Positions 19,939 to 33,030 of a stretch of DNA of 64,000 nt are shown here, piece after piece. Location of the stretch: NCBI GenBank assembly GCA_012932865.1, contig SAXG01000129.1, forward strand, positions 1 to 64,000, given 5' to 3'. The notes under the pieces were generated by a model. It saw nothing but the letters and a program-made list of their open reading frames with translations. It was not told the DNA's origin and searched no databases. Positions within the stretch are counted from its first letter, which is position 1. Each line of letters begins with the position of its first letter. Source of the stretch: Amylostereum areolatum (Eukaryota > Basidiomycota > Agaricomycetes > Russulales > Stereaceae). The position numbers were made by a program, and so were the translations under genes.

Positions 19939-22409
19939 CTAGCCGACGCGCACGGTGGGGGCGCTCATCCGTCGTCCTCGGTCCGCCAGACGCACGCCGT
20001 CCGCGAGGCTCTTCGAAGCCTGACCCGCACCCGAGTTGACGTCCCATCCATCCATACTCTCTTCCCTCTCATCCTCGACGGTCGCTTCCCCGGGGGGCAC
20101 AGCGACGGCCGTGCGTTTGGCGTATTCCGGACCCAACGTCTGACTAGGCATGCGCTTGAAACCAGGGCGCGCGTCCGCACCATGCTGGGCTTGTTGGTGA
20201 GGATAAGCGACGGGGTGAAGAAGAGGAATGGGCGAGGGCGAGTCGCTCTGCCGTTCGCCGAACGCGTTTGCGAGGCTGGACGTCGAGCTCGAGCTTGACG
20301 GCCGACTGAGGTTGGCCGCGTCCTGCTTCATCTGCGCCAGGCGGCCGTCCTCTCCTGGGAGCTGACCAGGCTGCGCCTGCGGAAGAGTACCACGGCGTTT
20401 AGGAACAAGGTTGAGGGTGAGGGGGGCCTTTCGTGCGAGGACGGCCTGCTCGTAACTTCGAAGGTCGTCGGGGTTGTTCAACGAACGTCCAGCAACTTGC
20501 TTCCCGTTCCCGTTCTGGATTCCGTTGTGACGATGGTGATCCCAACCAACGCCCTCGACGCCCGGAGTTTTCACGCTGGGCAAACTCGCCACCCGCACCA
20601 GACTCCTTTCTCCGCGCTCCCGTTTGGGACTCCGAAGGGGACTTGTCTCGGCCTCGCCGCCGTTGTGTGTGAGCGACGGACCCGTCAGAGGGGTACGCAT
20701 ATACTGCTTCCACATATCCTTGAGCTCCCTGAGCGAACTAGGTGTTTGCAGCCCCATGCCTTTTTCGGAGCCGTTCCTCTGCTCGATGTGACCGCCAGCG
20801 CGAGGGGTGACGCCGTCCCAGGGACCGGTGCCGGAACCTGTAATGGAGGCACCCTCCTGGTCGAAAAATGGTGCCCCCTGACTGAGGCCAGCCAGGACGG
20901 CAGGATCATCAAGGGACATGAGGCCAAAGGCACTGCTGAAGCCGCCTTCACCTTCCGCTGGGTACCCCGCGCCAGGCTGCCGATTTTCTCCGACATAGTC
21001 ATGGGAATGGGGGTCGGAGTAACCGGAAGAAGAAGAGGAAGAACGTTGGTGAGAGTTGTAGTCAGGGTGGGTATTAGGAAGGGGAAGGTGGACGCTAGAG
21101 GACGCCGCGGAGGATGGGAGAGAGCCGGTACTTTGCGACTCGGTGGTGGAGGGACGACGATGATCCAACATGAATGACGGAGGCGGGTACCCGTTGCTGG
21201 TCCCGTAATTCGAACCGAAGCTGGATGGGAGGGAGCCGTATTGCGCGTCGTCGTCGCGGCCGTACATCTACAAATTCGATCAGTAATAGGCCCCAGATGA
21301 GACCTAGCCGACTCACCTGCTTGCCATCCATGCTGAATCCAAAGTCGACGGTTTGGGGAACTTCTCTCGGGTAGGGCGCCGCGTAGCGGCCGTCGTGGGC
21401 TTCTTGGAATGACGGGTCGTTTGGTCTGATCCCGTTGACAGGGAGAACGCCCGCTCGCGAAAGCAGCTCGGCCTGCGCCCGATACCTCGCCGCATAGTCG
21501 TCTCCAAACGCGTTCGAGACACCGCTCGTGCCCGGGACTTGACCGTTGGGGAAGCTGAATTGATGGTTGGTGTACATCGAGTTGGGGTTTGATCCGGCGG
21601 TGAGGGCAGACGGGGCGTTGGGTGCGAGGAGAAAATTGTCGGACAGACGATAGTTAGGGGGGACGGAGGGAAGTCCGCTTAGAGCGGGAAGAGAGCCGAC
21701 CCCGGGGAGACCCATGCCGGACGAGGCGGCGGCAGCGAGAGCGACGGCGTTGGGATCATTCGGGCGGGCTGGGTGACCTGGGCCGAGGGGGGCGGTTTGA
21801 CGGTGGAATTTGACGAACGTGCACCTACACTTGCGATGAACGCATTTTGCTGTCATCTCGGTGAGAAACCCGAGGAGACGAAACAAAAAAAAATGCGCAA
21901 CTCACAACAAGGGTTCGCGCCATCACAAGGGAGACTGGACTGCACGCATTGATCGCAGGCTTGTTTCGAGGTGGTTGCGCGGCTAGCGGAAGCAGTTCCC
22001 TTGCGACGAGCGGGGGCGGTAGAGGAGAGGGGCTTTTCGCCGGGGTGGCATTTGTTAACGTGGCGGGAAAGCAGATCGCTGGGAGGGGAAGCGCACGCGA
22101 GGGGGTAAGCGCGTTGCGCGGACGACGAAGCGAAGAGAGGGGACGCACCTTCGGGCGAACTGGTCGCCGCAATGCTGACATTTGTATGGGCGATCGCCGG
22201 TGTCTAATCCCAATAAGTGAGTGGAGATGCTCGGAAGCAACGGGCGGGGGCTGGGGGCAGGGCGGGGCGGGGCCGTGGAGGAGATCCAGAGGCTCCATCG
22301 GGGGAAGCGGAGAAAGGGAAAGAGACGTACGAGAGCGCATGTGTCGAGCAACGTGCTGCGGGCGGGTGAAGGTGGCTTGGCACACTGGACATTTGTGATC
22401 GCCGGCCAT
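19939..22409 (-). CDS. Transcription factor with two C2H2 fingers and a Zn(II)2Cys6 cluster
   Basis: Five exons, 22409-22331, 22203-22149, 22078-21906, 21849-21317 and 21267-19939, splice in phase to 722 aa. Residues 1-55 form two C2H2 fingers: KCPVCQATFTRPQHVARHMRS, then YKCQHCGDQFARR closing with HVNKCH. They are followed by a fungal binuclear cluster, ACDQCVQSSLPCD ... CSKCVHRKCRC, whose cysteines are split across exons 3 and 4. The rest is low-complexity, Ser/Pro-rich and probably regulatory, with a KRRG-type basic patch. The factor should act in the nucleus on DNA. Combined C2H2+Zn2Cys6 regulators are a known minority class in fungi; the target is unknown. Start ATG opens directly on the first finger. 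Confidence 0.88.
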
Positions 22410-25281
22410 GATGAGTGGAGGGTGTTTGTCGCTGTCGGGGACGATGGGCGGGGGACGGTGGAGAGTGCTTAGCAGCTTAGGGGAGCGTCGTGGTAGTTGT
22501 GGAGAGAGAGAAGCGCGGCGCCGTTTCGTTTCGCTTATGCCGTTCTCTCGATTATCCCCGTGGGAACTATGATGTCATCGCGCATTCCCCTTGCAAGGTT
22601 GCCGCCCCGTCCCTTCCCATTGTCCCTTTCTCACTGCCTCGCCACCAACGTACTTGCCACGTTTTATTTCTTCTTTTCGTGCCGTTAGAGGCACGCTCCA
22701 CAGCGTTGGAGATCCCTCGGTGGCGGTCATCGACGGAGGAGCTCCATTTTACTCTCGAAACCCTACCACGGGGTTGCGACGTCATCTCGCGTTCCCAGAT
22801 CCTGGCGCCGATCGACCCTGCATACCGTGACGTCAGTCTCTCCCTCATCGTCCGCATTGAGTCGGAAAACGCACTCAGAGTCACCAAGCGCACGGCCCTC
22901 CTCAACCCAAGTTCCCCTCCGTTCGCCGCTGCGAAAGACACCGTCGAGAACTGTCGAGGGCAAGTCGAGAGACAGAATCGCCTTCACAGCGTCCTCACCC
23001 CCGTCGTCAACGCCCTCGCGCTAACCTTCCGGTTATGTCACAACCCTTCATCAAAAAGAACCCGGCACGCACAGCCTTATCGACTTCCAAATTCATTGAG
23101 ATTCCATCACATGCCGGCCTGCCTCTTCGGAAGCGCGTGCCCTCATGATGACCAGTGACCACCACTGAGCGTCACCACCGAGGATCCTGTTCCCCAGGCG
23201 CACCAATCGGGGCCGAACCTCTCAACAATCTTCTCCTGCCGGCGCTGCACGGGCTGACGGCGTGACCGCGCTCGCCTTCATCTCTTTTCTTCCACCCACG
23301 AGGATCGATGCCGTCGATGCGCGTGCTTTGTGCGAGGCGCTCGGTCTCTGGTAGACCACCGCACGATTCCTGTCCCCGTTACGGCGTATGCTTCCAATTC
23401 GTCGGCTAGAGACAAATCCGATGAGCACTCACGGGTCACGGCCATGTTTCCGTCAGAAGAATCACCGACCATCTAGAGAAACTCTACAAGTCCCGACGAT
23501 GGCCACCAGCGGAGAGGACACAGTCGAGGAAAGTCCGAGCAGTCGCTTCCGCGAGATGAATAAATAGAGATTAGCACGTCCGAGGCGCCACAGTTGTCAT
23601 TGGGATGCCGTTCATATAATCTGTTGAGTTGGTTGTGATAGACTGAGATAAGATAAACGGGGGCCTTGATTGGAACAAACCCAAGATATGTGAAGGGCGA
23701 TAACACGAGCCTATTGAAAGTTCGATGTCTCAATAAACTGCTGTTGAACGTAGAACGTGTCAGCAAAGCCTCCGACACCGTACCCGAGCACCGTGCTTAA
23801 AAAAGATACGAGGTGTGGAACCACCGAAGCAAGGCGATACGCTGAATGGCAAACCCACGGATCAACAGAGGAAAAGAGGGGGGGGAGCAGGGGCACAAGA
23901 CCAACGACCCTAACGAATAGACCCCAGAGAAGAGCGGTATCGCAACCCCCAAACGCGTCGAAGCACTTCGTCGCGCGTGCTATACAGAATTCGAAGAACG
24001 AAAGCCAAACGCGGGGGGCAGGGAAAACGTGCGCACCTTCGTTTGCGAGCACGTGTCCCAATGTCGTGGGCACGACGTCCACGCTACGGTCCGTTGGAAT
24101 CAAAGCACCGTGTGGACCGGCCTTCGCGAAGAATGAGCCATGGAATGCCTGAAACCGCGAAGAAGAGGCGTTAGCGCGCAACGGTGAGAGCATACGAGGA
24201 ACAAATCACACCCCTTCACGAGCGCGAAATGGCGTCCCGGAGAGCAAAAAGGGGGGGGGACGTACAGGGAAGCCTTGCAATCACGCATATACTCAGCTTG
24301 AAGGTCCGTCTAGATTTTTTTGCGTTGTCTTCCCCCTAGACGATTCTCTGTCTCGAGGAGACAACGCTCCCCGGGATCTGTAGAACTTCGGCCGTTGTTC
24401 CAACCAGCGCCTGCCAGTCGAAGTTCTCAGCATTTTCCTAAGAGCATGAGTATATGCGCGCTTGTGCTTACCACTATGCACGCTCCCTATGCCGAGAAAG
24501 GACGCGACATCTTCACCGTGTGATCATGTACGGAGTGCCGTGGATAAGCGTATATGATACCCTGTAACGCCTACGGCGGGCGTTTCCGAAGTCAACGTAT
24601 CGTGCGCGATTCCCTTAGATAGTCTGAGGTCTGACAGACAGCTATAGTTAGCACCAGTTTAGCCGCAGAGCAGATGAGTGTGAGAGGGCGTACTCGAGAC
24701 GTCGAAGCCAGAGAACTGCGCACTGCATGAAGAGAAAGAACCACCTAGACAGGTCGGGACGCCGAAAGGCTAGAACCTAGCAGCGCGTTCAGTAAGCGCA
24801 GGTAAACGCCTAGACGCGACCTACCTACTGCAGTAGCATCATCCATAGCGTAAGAGGTTAGGGCGTAGAGTGCGGGGAGTCCAGGTCATGAGTGAATCCA
24901 GAAAGGTGTCCAAGGACGACGTTATGGACGATGAAAACGATATGCGAGTGGAAAAAGGTGGAAAGCGTTCGTAACCTCGTGCCCGGCGGATGCCGCGAGG
25001 CGGCGCAGGCCCGCCCAGTCTCCTGAGTCTTACCCTGACGAAAATGACATTTACTGCACAATCCAGAATAGCCTATCGCCCCGAGACGGGAATAAAGGCA
25101 AGAACCATCTAGACTCTAGAGCCTCTGCTGCTAGTGAGCTATCGTCGATTTTTTTCACACAAACATTCCTCCCATGGACAAGAACGTCAGTGCTACTGCA
25201 TATTAGCATGTAACCCTCCGGTCCGAATACAATCCAGTGTTTACTTCCGCACGACCGCGCACGGCACCGACACGGCGGAGA
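22410..25281. other. Long gene-poor interval
   Basis: About 2.9 kb without a confident gene. The plus ORF at 22490-23158 looks non-coding. A minus ORF at 23711-24193 is listed separately. No tRNA, repeat array or transposase was found by eye. The divergent/convergent layout leaves room for the promoter of the zinc-finger gene at its left end. Confidence 0.5.
23711..24193 (-). CDS. Possible unknown membrane protein fragment
   Basis: An open frame of 160 codons, probably starting at an acceptor (CAG just before GCATTCCATGG, near 24149) rather than at its first Met. It reads FFAKAGPHGALIPTDRS, TLGHVLANEGAHVFPAPR, then hydrophobic stretches (ALLWGLFVRVVGLVPLLPP). I recognise no family. A donor-like GTACGTCC near 24265 could join an upstream exon, but no single phase convinced me. 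It may be a gene remnant. Confidence 0.3.
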   Translation of the reverse strand: MLSPLRANASSSRFQAFHGSFFAKAGPHGALIPTDRSVDVVPTTLGHVLANEGAHVFPAPRVWLSFFEFCIARATKCFDAFGGCDTALLWGLFVRVVGLVPLLPPLFSSVDPWVCHSAYRLASVVPHLVSFLSTVLGYGVGGFADTFYVQQQFIETSNFQ

Positions 25282-28200
25282 TCAGAGCACATAGCCTGCC
25301 CCAGCCAACGACTTCACGAAAATCCCTCCCGCTGCCTTATCACCCTCCGCGATCAAGCTTTTCACCTCCGGCCGCGCCCTCGTTACCTTCACCATCTCCT
25401 GCCCTACAAACGCCTGAACATCCCCCACGTGCGCCACGGGATCCACGGGCGCAGCGTCCGCCGTCGCGAGCCGCGAGTACGCGGCCTGGTACCCCGCCGA
25501 CTGCTCTTCGAGATCGATGTCGGTCACGCCTGCACCCGTGTCCTCCGTTCCGGATTTTTTGAGCGCTTGAGGTTCGCGGAAAAGTTGGACGAGGGCGCTG
25601 AAGACGCCCGGCCTGAGGAGGGAAGAGAGGATCAGATACGACGAAGAACGGGCGGGACAAGGACATGTGGCGGGAACGAGAGGTACGCACCATGCTTTGA
25701 CCGAAGGCTCCTGCAACATGAGCGTGCTTCCCGTCAACATTCTCGTTAACCCCACCACAGCAACCTTCCTATCCTTCGCCGCGAGCTTTGGCGCCTGCGG
25801 GATGATGAAGTTGGTGCAAATGGACGACCACAGCCTGCGTCCGATCCATTAGCGTTTCGTCATAGAGTGCAAATGAACGGAGGAGGACATACCCTGGCTG
25901 GACCTTCTGCTCGACGGCCGCGATGACGTAGTCTGGGGAAATGCCCTCGACGTTAATTGCCATGGTGTAGCACAGGAAGTACACAAAATGATAGACGTAG
26001 TTGTCCGTCTTGTTGTTTTGCATCCGCGTGAGCAGGGTGATCATGATCGAGTGGAAGTACTGCTGAAGGTCGGCCCTGTAGTAAGAAGTCACGTCCCGAT
26101 GAGCAGCGACAGCGGGAAAGAGAAGGCCGCGGAGACGTACGGAGAGACGTGTTGAACGACGGCCTTAAGCAGCTCGAATCCCCATGCTTCGTTGATCTTG
26201 GATGGGATGAGTCGCTGTTGCACGATTCCGAGCACGCTCGTGAATTGCCCAGTCGCCACCATCTGGGCCGAGTCGCGGGTGAGGAACGCTTGGAGGAGCT
26301 TCACCAGACCCGGAATGCTGCCCTTTTGCTGCCATATCGCAGGGGTGAGGAGGAAAGGAAGGAGGGAGCGGTAATCTGTCGGGACGCCAGCGTGCAGAGC
26401 GAGCATCTGTGCCAGAATCTGGAAGACATAAGGAATGTACTCTATCGAGAGTCAGGTCAGTCCAATAACGCCGAAGAGGGACATATAAAGGTACTTACGG
26501 TCAATGTCCTGCTGAAGGATGACGGTGAAGGGGCCGAAGAGCGCGGGCTCGATAACCCCAATGGCAGCAGGGTTCGTAGGTCCAATAAATCTAGTGGGAA
26601 AAGGGTGGGTAATGAGCACCGATCTATCGAGTCCGCCATGAAGAAACTAACCTGATGAGGGCGGAGATACTCTCGAAAATGTACTGGTCGAAGTTAGGGT
26701 TGCTTGGGTTCTTCGAGATGACACCCAAGATGGTAACCAAACGTTGGAGTATTCGCTCGAATCCACTGGCCAGCGTCTGCCTCGCAGTGATGATGATACG
26801 CGCCACACCTAGGACCACAACGACCATCAGGATATGCACATTTGCAAGTAGCCAGTGGAAGGCGCACATCGCATAAGGAAGTCGTTTTCTGCAACCTTTT
26901 CTGGGGTTCCGCTCGACTCAATCTTGCTCAGTAGCACGTCCAAAAGTTGTGGGGCGACGTCTTGAATGTCCGCCGAGTTGAACCTGTGGAAAGTCAGTAA
27001 TGATGCAGAAAAAAAGGAGAGAGACGACATACATAAACGAGTTGTTCGGCAACCGAATAGCAAGGATTCGATCGATGGCCACGGCCGCGTAGGTGTAAAC
27101 GACGACATTGGTCGAGGCAAGGTGGCGGGTGAGGAGTGGCAGAACCGACAGCAGTTGCTCTTTTGTGAGCTGTGTTATTTTCAGTCACCTAGATGGTAGA
27201 TCTATGCAGCTGGAGACCCACCTGATTGCGGAAGGTGTAGAGATAGCGAATTGCATCTACTTGAAGAACCGCATGAACGGTGACGGACTGAAGGTCCTGG
27301 AAGATGTTATCCCCAAACCATTGAACGACGTTGACTAGCGGGTTCGTCGAGGTCACGCCGTGCTGGATGGGCGTGTGTAAGTTAGCTGGACACAATGAAC
27401 GAAGCGCGTGAGCCTTACCGACGTCGTCCCTCCACGCGTTGCGAGGGACTCGAACAGATATATGGCGGTGTCTTTGCTCTTCCAGCCCTCGTCGCTCGTC
27501 TTGTGTTTCGCGTACGTCTCCAGACCGCGCAGGATCCACTCGTTCAGTATGTCCGTGGTGTCTTGCTCAAATCCGCTGGAGACGAGGGCTTTGATAACGT
27601 CACCGGCGGCCTGGCGCGGGGTGGAAATTTCGGTAACGAGCATATCACCGCGGACGAACTCCAGAGGAGAGTCTTCGAATGCCTCGAGATCTTGTTCACG
27701 CACGCCGACGTTGGGAACCACAACGCCCTGGATCAAGCCCGATATGGTGTCTCGAGAGCTGAACAAATCTTTGTACGGGCCTGCGCGGATGGCGGTTGAA
27801 ATGAATCGAAGTGCTTGCGAGACGAGCTGCAGAAAGTGTAAGAAGCGAGCGCAGAAAAGGAGAATAAAAAAGAAGGCGAACACACTTGATCGTACGCAAT
27901 CCCTAGCTGCTTTCCGCCGCCAACCAGCTCCCAGACCGCACGGACGAACGCCTCTACTGACTGGGAACGTTGAAGGACTTCTGGATAAAGTTTCACGTAC
28001 ATCTAGAAAGGAGATGTTAGAGCTATTCTGAACTAGAGAAGAGAGTAGCCCACCTCAGCAATTTCAAGGATGTTTGTGCGAATCTTGGACGGGAAGGAAG
28101 GCGTCGATTCATCCGGCTATTCATGTGCGTAAGCAGGCAGACCGAAACAAAGAAAGGGATATGTTACATCGGTCTTAAGCTCGTCAGGATCCCATGCCAT

Positions 28201-29031
28201 AAGGCGCATGAAGTAACCATTAGTGCTGTCGAAAAACTCTTGGTGTCCGTCCTCAAGGCTGGGTGGCAGATCTTGACATGTGAGATCAAAAAAGATCTCA
28301 ACGAGAAGAGACATCGTATGGGCGACATAGGTGAATGTAGGCTGCGGTGGCGGTGGCGTCGTAAAGAGACGACGTATCGTAAATTGGAAGAGTTGGTGGA
28401 AGGGCGCAAGGAACTTTTCGATGACAAGGTTAATGGTGGTGAAAAGCTCATTGGAACGAGACTGGGATCGCCATGGGCGGAAGATGGAGTGAGCTGTTTC
28501 CAAAACGCCAACATTGATATTGAAGTCCTCAGGATTCAGGGAAGAGACGAGTTGCTGAAAGCAGGGGTGAGCAAGTCCATACGGCACATGTCGCAGCCAC
28601 TCACATCAATGAGGTCGGGCCACGCGTGAGGGAAATCAAGTTCCGCGATGAGCGACACAGATTCAGCTATTTGCGCGCGTATTGCCTTGTCGTTGGGACT
28701 GGAGAGCGCGATCATCGCGGGGACGAGCTGGGGTCGAAGAGCATCTTTGTCCGCCGCTGGGACGGGGAACTCATCCTTCACGGCACGTCAGATCGAAGGC
28801 AAGCACAGAGAGCGCGCGACTCACGTCTTCCATCCATCCAAGTTTGACGACATTCTTCAAGTAAACACTCCCAGCGAGACGAACGGCGCGATCTTGGGCA
28901 GGGTTGAGGACGAGTTGAAGTAGGTTCACGAGGAAGGTGGGCTGCCGACTGAACGTTTGCAGCGATTGCTCTGCTTGTTTTCGTGTTTGGGGGTTGAGAG
29001 AGGCGAGAAGGAGAGTGGGGATGTCTGACAT
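25282..29031 (-). CDS. CSE1: Importin-alpha re-exporter Cse1 (exportin-2/CAS)
   Basis: Fifteen exons splice with consistent phases to 984 aa: 29031-28825, 28775-28605, 28554-28168, 28116-28054, 28002-27886, 27826-27419, 27362-27222, 27169-27033, 26983-26868, 26808-26652, 26590-26499, 26441-26141, 26075-25893, 25834-25691, 25612-25282. The N-terminus MSDIPTLLLASLNPQTRKQAE and RLAGSVYLKN are the importin-beta N-terminal domain. RAQIAESVSLIAELDFP, VYFLCYTMAINVEG and the C-terminal LAGAGYVL are Cse1 hallmarks. The protein binds importin-alpha with Ran-GTP and returns it from nucleus to cytoplasm. Length equals the family norm, and the start at 29031 is the conserved one although an upstream in-frame Met exists at 29157. 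Confidence 0.95.
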
Positions 29032-29831
29032 GGCGGTCGTAAAGAAAGAACGGTGGATGTCGTGCAAAACGGCGAGCTCAAAGGCGCGCCCGACGCGCCC
29101 CACGTGTGGGCACGTGCTAGGCGATCCTGGACTCCTCGGAGTCCTCGTCAACTTCAAAGCTCAAATCCCTCTGAATCCCTCTCTTCCTGAGCTACGAGTA
29201 TGAGTCCCTCGACCTCAGTTCTGACTCACCCCCAACCGTGGGCAAGTCCATTCTCGCCGTCCCAGGTGCATTGGCTCATGCTCGTTTCACGGTCTGAAGC
29301 GCATAATTTGCAATTATCTCGGTAGGTGGCTTCGTTTTTGTCTTTGACCAGTCTTGTTTTCTTTCCTGTTTCACTTTGCGCTGCTTTCAAGCTCATATCG
29401 TCTCCTTGACCAACAACGCTTACCCTGAAACACCGTAGGCAAAACCTCTGCGTCCATGCACGAGAAATGTCCATCAAACTCCGCATTTCGGAGAGGCGAT
29501 GACTGGCGATGATCGACAGGATACGGGATCAAGAGCACGGCCTCCTCAAGGCGGCGTCTCATTTGGCATCATGCTGTTGATACGATCGCAGTCCACTGGA
29601 GATGTCTCGCCAAGCCGGCGTCTGGTGAGCGAGGTATAAAAGCTTGGGGAACTCGGCGGTCTCATCAACATCATCTTTCGCCCTTCACCCTCGCAACGAC
29701 CCCTCTACGACCCGCATCGCTGCCGGCAGCCCTCTCGAGCTCGTCCACGAATTATCAACGTGTGTTACATATCATTCTGTGTCGAGACGCATCGAACCTA
29801 GGCTGACCAGACGCATAGTCAGTCGCCTATC
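29032..29831. other. Divergent promoter region, Cse1 and DUF6593 gene
   Basis: An 800-bp shared upstream region with no supported gene. It holds the TATA box listed at 29635 and probably a 5' UTR intron of the DUF6593 gene ending at the CATAG near 29817. Confidence 0.55.
29635..29641 (+). promoter_or_regulatory. TATA box of the DUF6593 gene
   Basis: TATAAAA, about 200 bp upstream of the start codon at 29832. The spacing leaves room for a short 5' UTR with one intron. Confidence 0.55.
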
Positions 29832-30497
29832 ATGGAACTCCACTGCGTCCGTTCCGACATCCTTAACACGGACATGCTCGACTCTCGCAACCAGCCTCTC
29901 TACCGCATATCCACCAGCTCGTCCTTTACCTCCAGTGGCACATCGACCATCTCGCGTATGGTCCCCAACCAATACGGCCAACTCGACTCCGTTGTCATCG
30001 CGCAGGTAGAATGGCACTCCTGGAGTCAGCCCGTCTTCCGTTTTCGCGGTATCACCATCAAAGCGGACAACTATATCAACAGCAAAGGTTTTTGGACACG
30101 GTGCGTCGGCCCTTTGGCGCTTGTCCTCGGCGTATCTGATAGCTCCGCGTGCGTTCAGGACACGAAGTTTCACCTCTGCGAGCGGCAAGTCCTATGCATG
30201 GGATAACAACGTGGTACGTCTCCGATAATCCCCTTCATTTATCTATACGCTAATCGTCGATCATGACGTCGGTAGTTGAACGCACAGGGCGGATACGAGG
30301 TCGCGCGATACCACAACAAGTCGTACGGCTATGTCGGCCACGCTCACCCAGCCTACTTCCAAGTGTCCCAGGAGGCCGTCCAGGACCTCGACGAGATCGT
30401 CATGACACTCGTGTACGCCCAAGGTAAAATACAGGAGAACAACAGCGCGGGATTTTATGGGGCGATCGCGGGCGGAGGTGTTGCGGCGGGGAGCTGA
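29832..30497 (+). CDS. DUF6593-type protein
   Basis: Three exons, 29832-30100, 30159-30213 and 30276-30497, splice in phase to 181 aa. The pattern fits the mushroom DUF6593 family: a short YRISTSSSF segment, VVIAQVEWH, FRFRGITI, then RSFTSASGKSYAWD, VARYHNKS, and a hydrophobic, glycine-rich tail. No catalytic residues are evident. The family has no established function. Family name is from recall of the pattern, not a search. Confidence 0.7.
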
Positions 30498-30851
30498 GCG
30501 AGGGGTTGTACTGCTTCGTCCGGTGTGGTTTTTGTATCATTGTTCTCTCAAGTCCTTGCATTGCATACATCTTGTATATTATATTCATGGATTCCCCAGG
30601 CCTCTCTGTCCCGAATACGCGCCCAAAATGGTGGACCGGGAGACGACGACTTCGTCTGATTCACGGGCAATCGCCCGGACCTTATCTCCCGGAGAATAAT
30701 ATTTTAAGCCACTTATCTCTCAACCTGACGCGGTCACCCGGATGCTTGCCCTGATCCTCTCTCCTGAGACGGCGGCATAAATCCTCTCAATGTCGTTCAA
30801 CCCGTCGCCGTGCTCTCCATCCCGACCACCTATCAGGCCGGCCGCGACATC

Positions 30852-33030
30852 ATGAAGCTCCTCGCGCTCCCGCTGCTCGCTACCGCGGTAACTCACGTCC
30901 TCGGCACTCACGTCCAAGCCCACCCCTCCTCGCGCTCTATCTACGGCTCCTTTTCCCCTTCTGCGAAGAAGGTTTTCGACGAATCGATGGACCTCAACGA
31001 GAAGCTTTGGGACGAAGCCGAAGGTTATCTTTATGCGCTTGACTCGTCCGGCATACACGACACACGCGCCAGCGCAATGTACGCGACCGCCCTCCTCGCT
31101 CGCGCCGGTGGTAACGGAGCGGACGTTGCGCGTGCCGTGCGCATCATCGACGCCGTCGCAGGCGAGCAATACGACATCAACGGCACGCTGTGGTTCGGAA
31201 CGTACCCGCACACACCCCAAGATCCTTTCCCGGGCACGTCCCTCTTGGGTGCCGTGCCGTACGCTTCGTACGACCCGAATTGGTACGTTGCGTTAGGCTC
31301 ATCTTCGATCTTCGAGCGCTGACGCGGATGGCGTCCAGGCGCGATTTCGTGGCCACGGCATGGGTATTGGCGTTGGAGGAGAGCAGGAGTTTGCTGTCCA
31401 ACGACACGGTCGCCACGCTGGAGCAGTCGTTGCTCAAGTGAGTTCTTTCTTTCTTAGATGCGTAAAGCTCATTATTAACCTCCGGGAAGAGCTGGGAAGG
31501 GGATTTTGTTGCGCTATCAAGGTCGAGGGCCATATGCGAACTCCGTAGCTGTCAACACCAGCGTGGACAATGCCGACGCCGTACGCCCCTAAGCGTTCTT
31601 TGCTACCTAACCTCGACTGACCCACAGACTTACTAGGCTTACACAAACCCGTGGTTGATGGGCACCTTGGTCATGAGGTGAGTGTTCCGGTTTCAGATTG
31701 AAAGCAACCAGCTTTTAACGCCTTCTCGCAGCTACATTGGCCACCGCCTCAACGACACCCAGCTAATCAAAAAGTCCAACGAGGATGCACAGGCCGTCTA
31801 CAACCTCTTCACCTTCGGAGGCTTCAACACGTTCTCGGAATACAACTCCGCGACGTACACCGGCGTCGGTAAGTTCCTTCTCTCTCCTATGCGGCCGTCC
31901 AGAACATTCAACTTCACTGTCCGATACGCAGACCTGTGGGCACTTTCGCTGTGGATCACATACGGGCCGAAGGGAACGAAGCTGAAGGAGTATGGCTCGT
32001 ACATGCTCAACCACACCCTCCTCGACCTAGCGGACCTTTACCACGCAGACTTGCGCAATCTTGCCGGTCCGTGGGACAGGTGTGTTTGTTCTCTCCTACG
32101 TCCGCTCCTCTTCCTGAACGTGCGGTGTAGGTCGTATGGTTTCGATATGACGCGCTACCATAGCATCTTCGGCGAAGTCGTCACGGCCCTCGCACCGCTT
32201 GGCAAGGGCGCAATTCCTTCGCCGCCTGCAAGCGGACTGCACCTAAACGACGCGTCTTGCTTTGGCCCCCTCATCCCTCTCGTTGCGGACATGTTGAAGA
32301 ACGCTGCGCCGCCAGGCGTGCTCGAGAGCTTCTCGGCCTTCAGAAAGGAGAGGACCGTGGCCAGGAAGGTGCGGACGAACGTGGTGGACGAGACGGCGGT
32401 GCGAAACTTTACGGCGTGGTTGGGAGCCAATATCTCCATCGGGGGCATGTCCGTGAGTCTTTAGGTCGTATATGCAGGCGTGCTTTGTGGTCTCACCTCG
32501 CTCGCTTTAGCTCGATGAACCTTCACCTCGCCAAGCTTCGAACGTCGCGGGCGTGATCCAATGGCTCCTCCCCTCTTCGCTTTATTCTCCCAACGCCGCG
32601 TCCCTGCCCAAGATCGGTTACATCGCCGTCACGCCCCCCATGGCGGGCACGATCAATGTCACTGCCACCCCACACACGCTCACCGTAGCATTCCCACCGT
32701 CGGCGCGCTGGACAAACAACACGCTGCCCGGCCTCGTCTCCTTCGCCGTCGGTGGGTTCGACATGCGCCGCAGCGGCGCGGACATGACCAAAGGCTTGGT
32801 CGCCGCGCCGGGGTTGAACGTGACGGTGGACACCGTAGGCATGGGCAATCAATCGACGACCTACAATCAGGACGGATGGAAGTGAGTGTTGCGGGTTCTC
32901 CTTCCCGTTCTTCTGGTTAGAACGTGTGCTCATCGCGTATTTTTCCAGCGACTTTTACTTCTTCAATGTTAGCTACCCGATTACGGCACAGTGGCCGGCC
33001 GTCCCTTCTGTTACAATAACAGTGCATTAA
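30852..33030 (+). CDS. Secreted protein of unknown function, helical-barrel-like
   Basis: Ten exons splice in phase to 559 aa: 30852-31282, 31339-31437, 31492-31521, 31562-31580, 31637-31677, 31732-31868, 31932-32079, 32131-32452, 32511-32881, 32949-33030. A signal peptide (MKLLALPLLATAVTHVLG) is followed by helical repeats with family-like blocks: YDPNWRDFVATAWVLALEES, TNPWLMGTLV, FNTFSEYNSATYTGVDLWAL, NLAGPWDRSYGFDMTRYHSI. There are about ten N-glycosylation sequons. I recall similar uncharacterised secreted proteins in asco- and basidiomycetes and suspect a six-hairpin glycosidase-like fold, but no catalytic pair is identified. Exons 3-5 are 30, 19 and 41 nt and their boundaries are chosen by phase, so that stretch is least certain. 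Confidence 0.75.
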
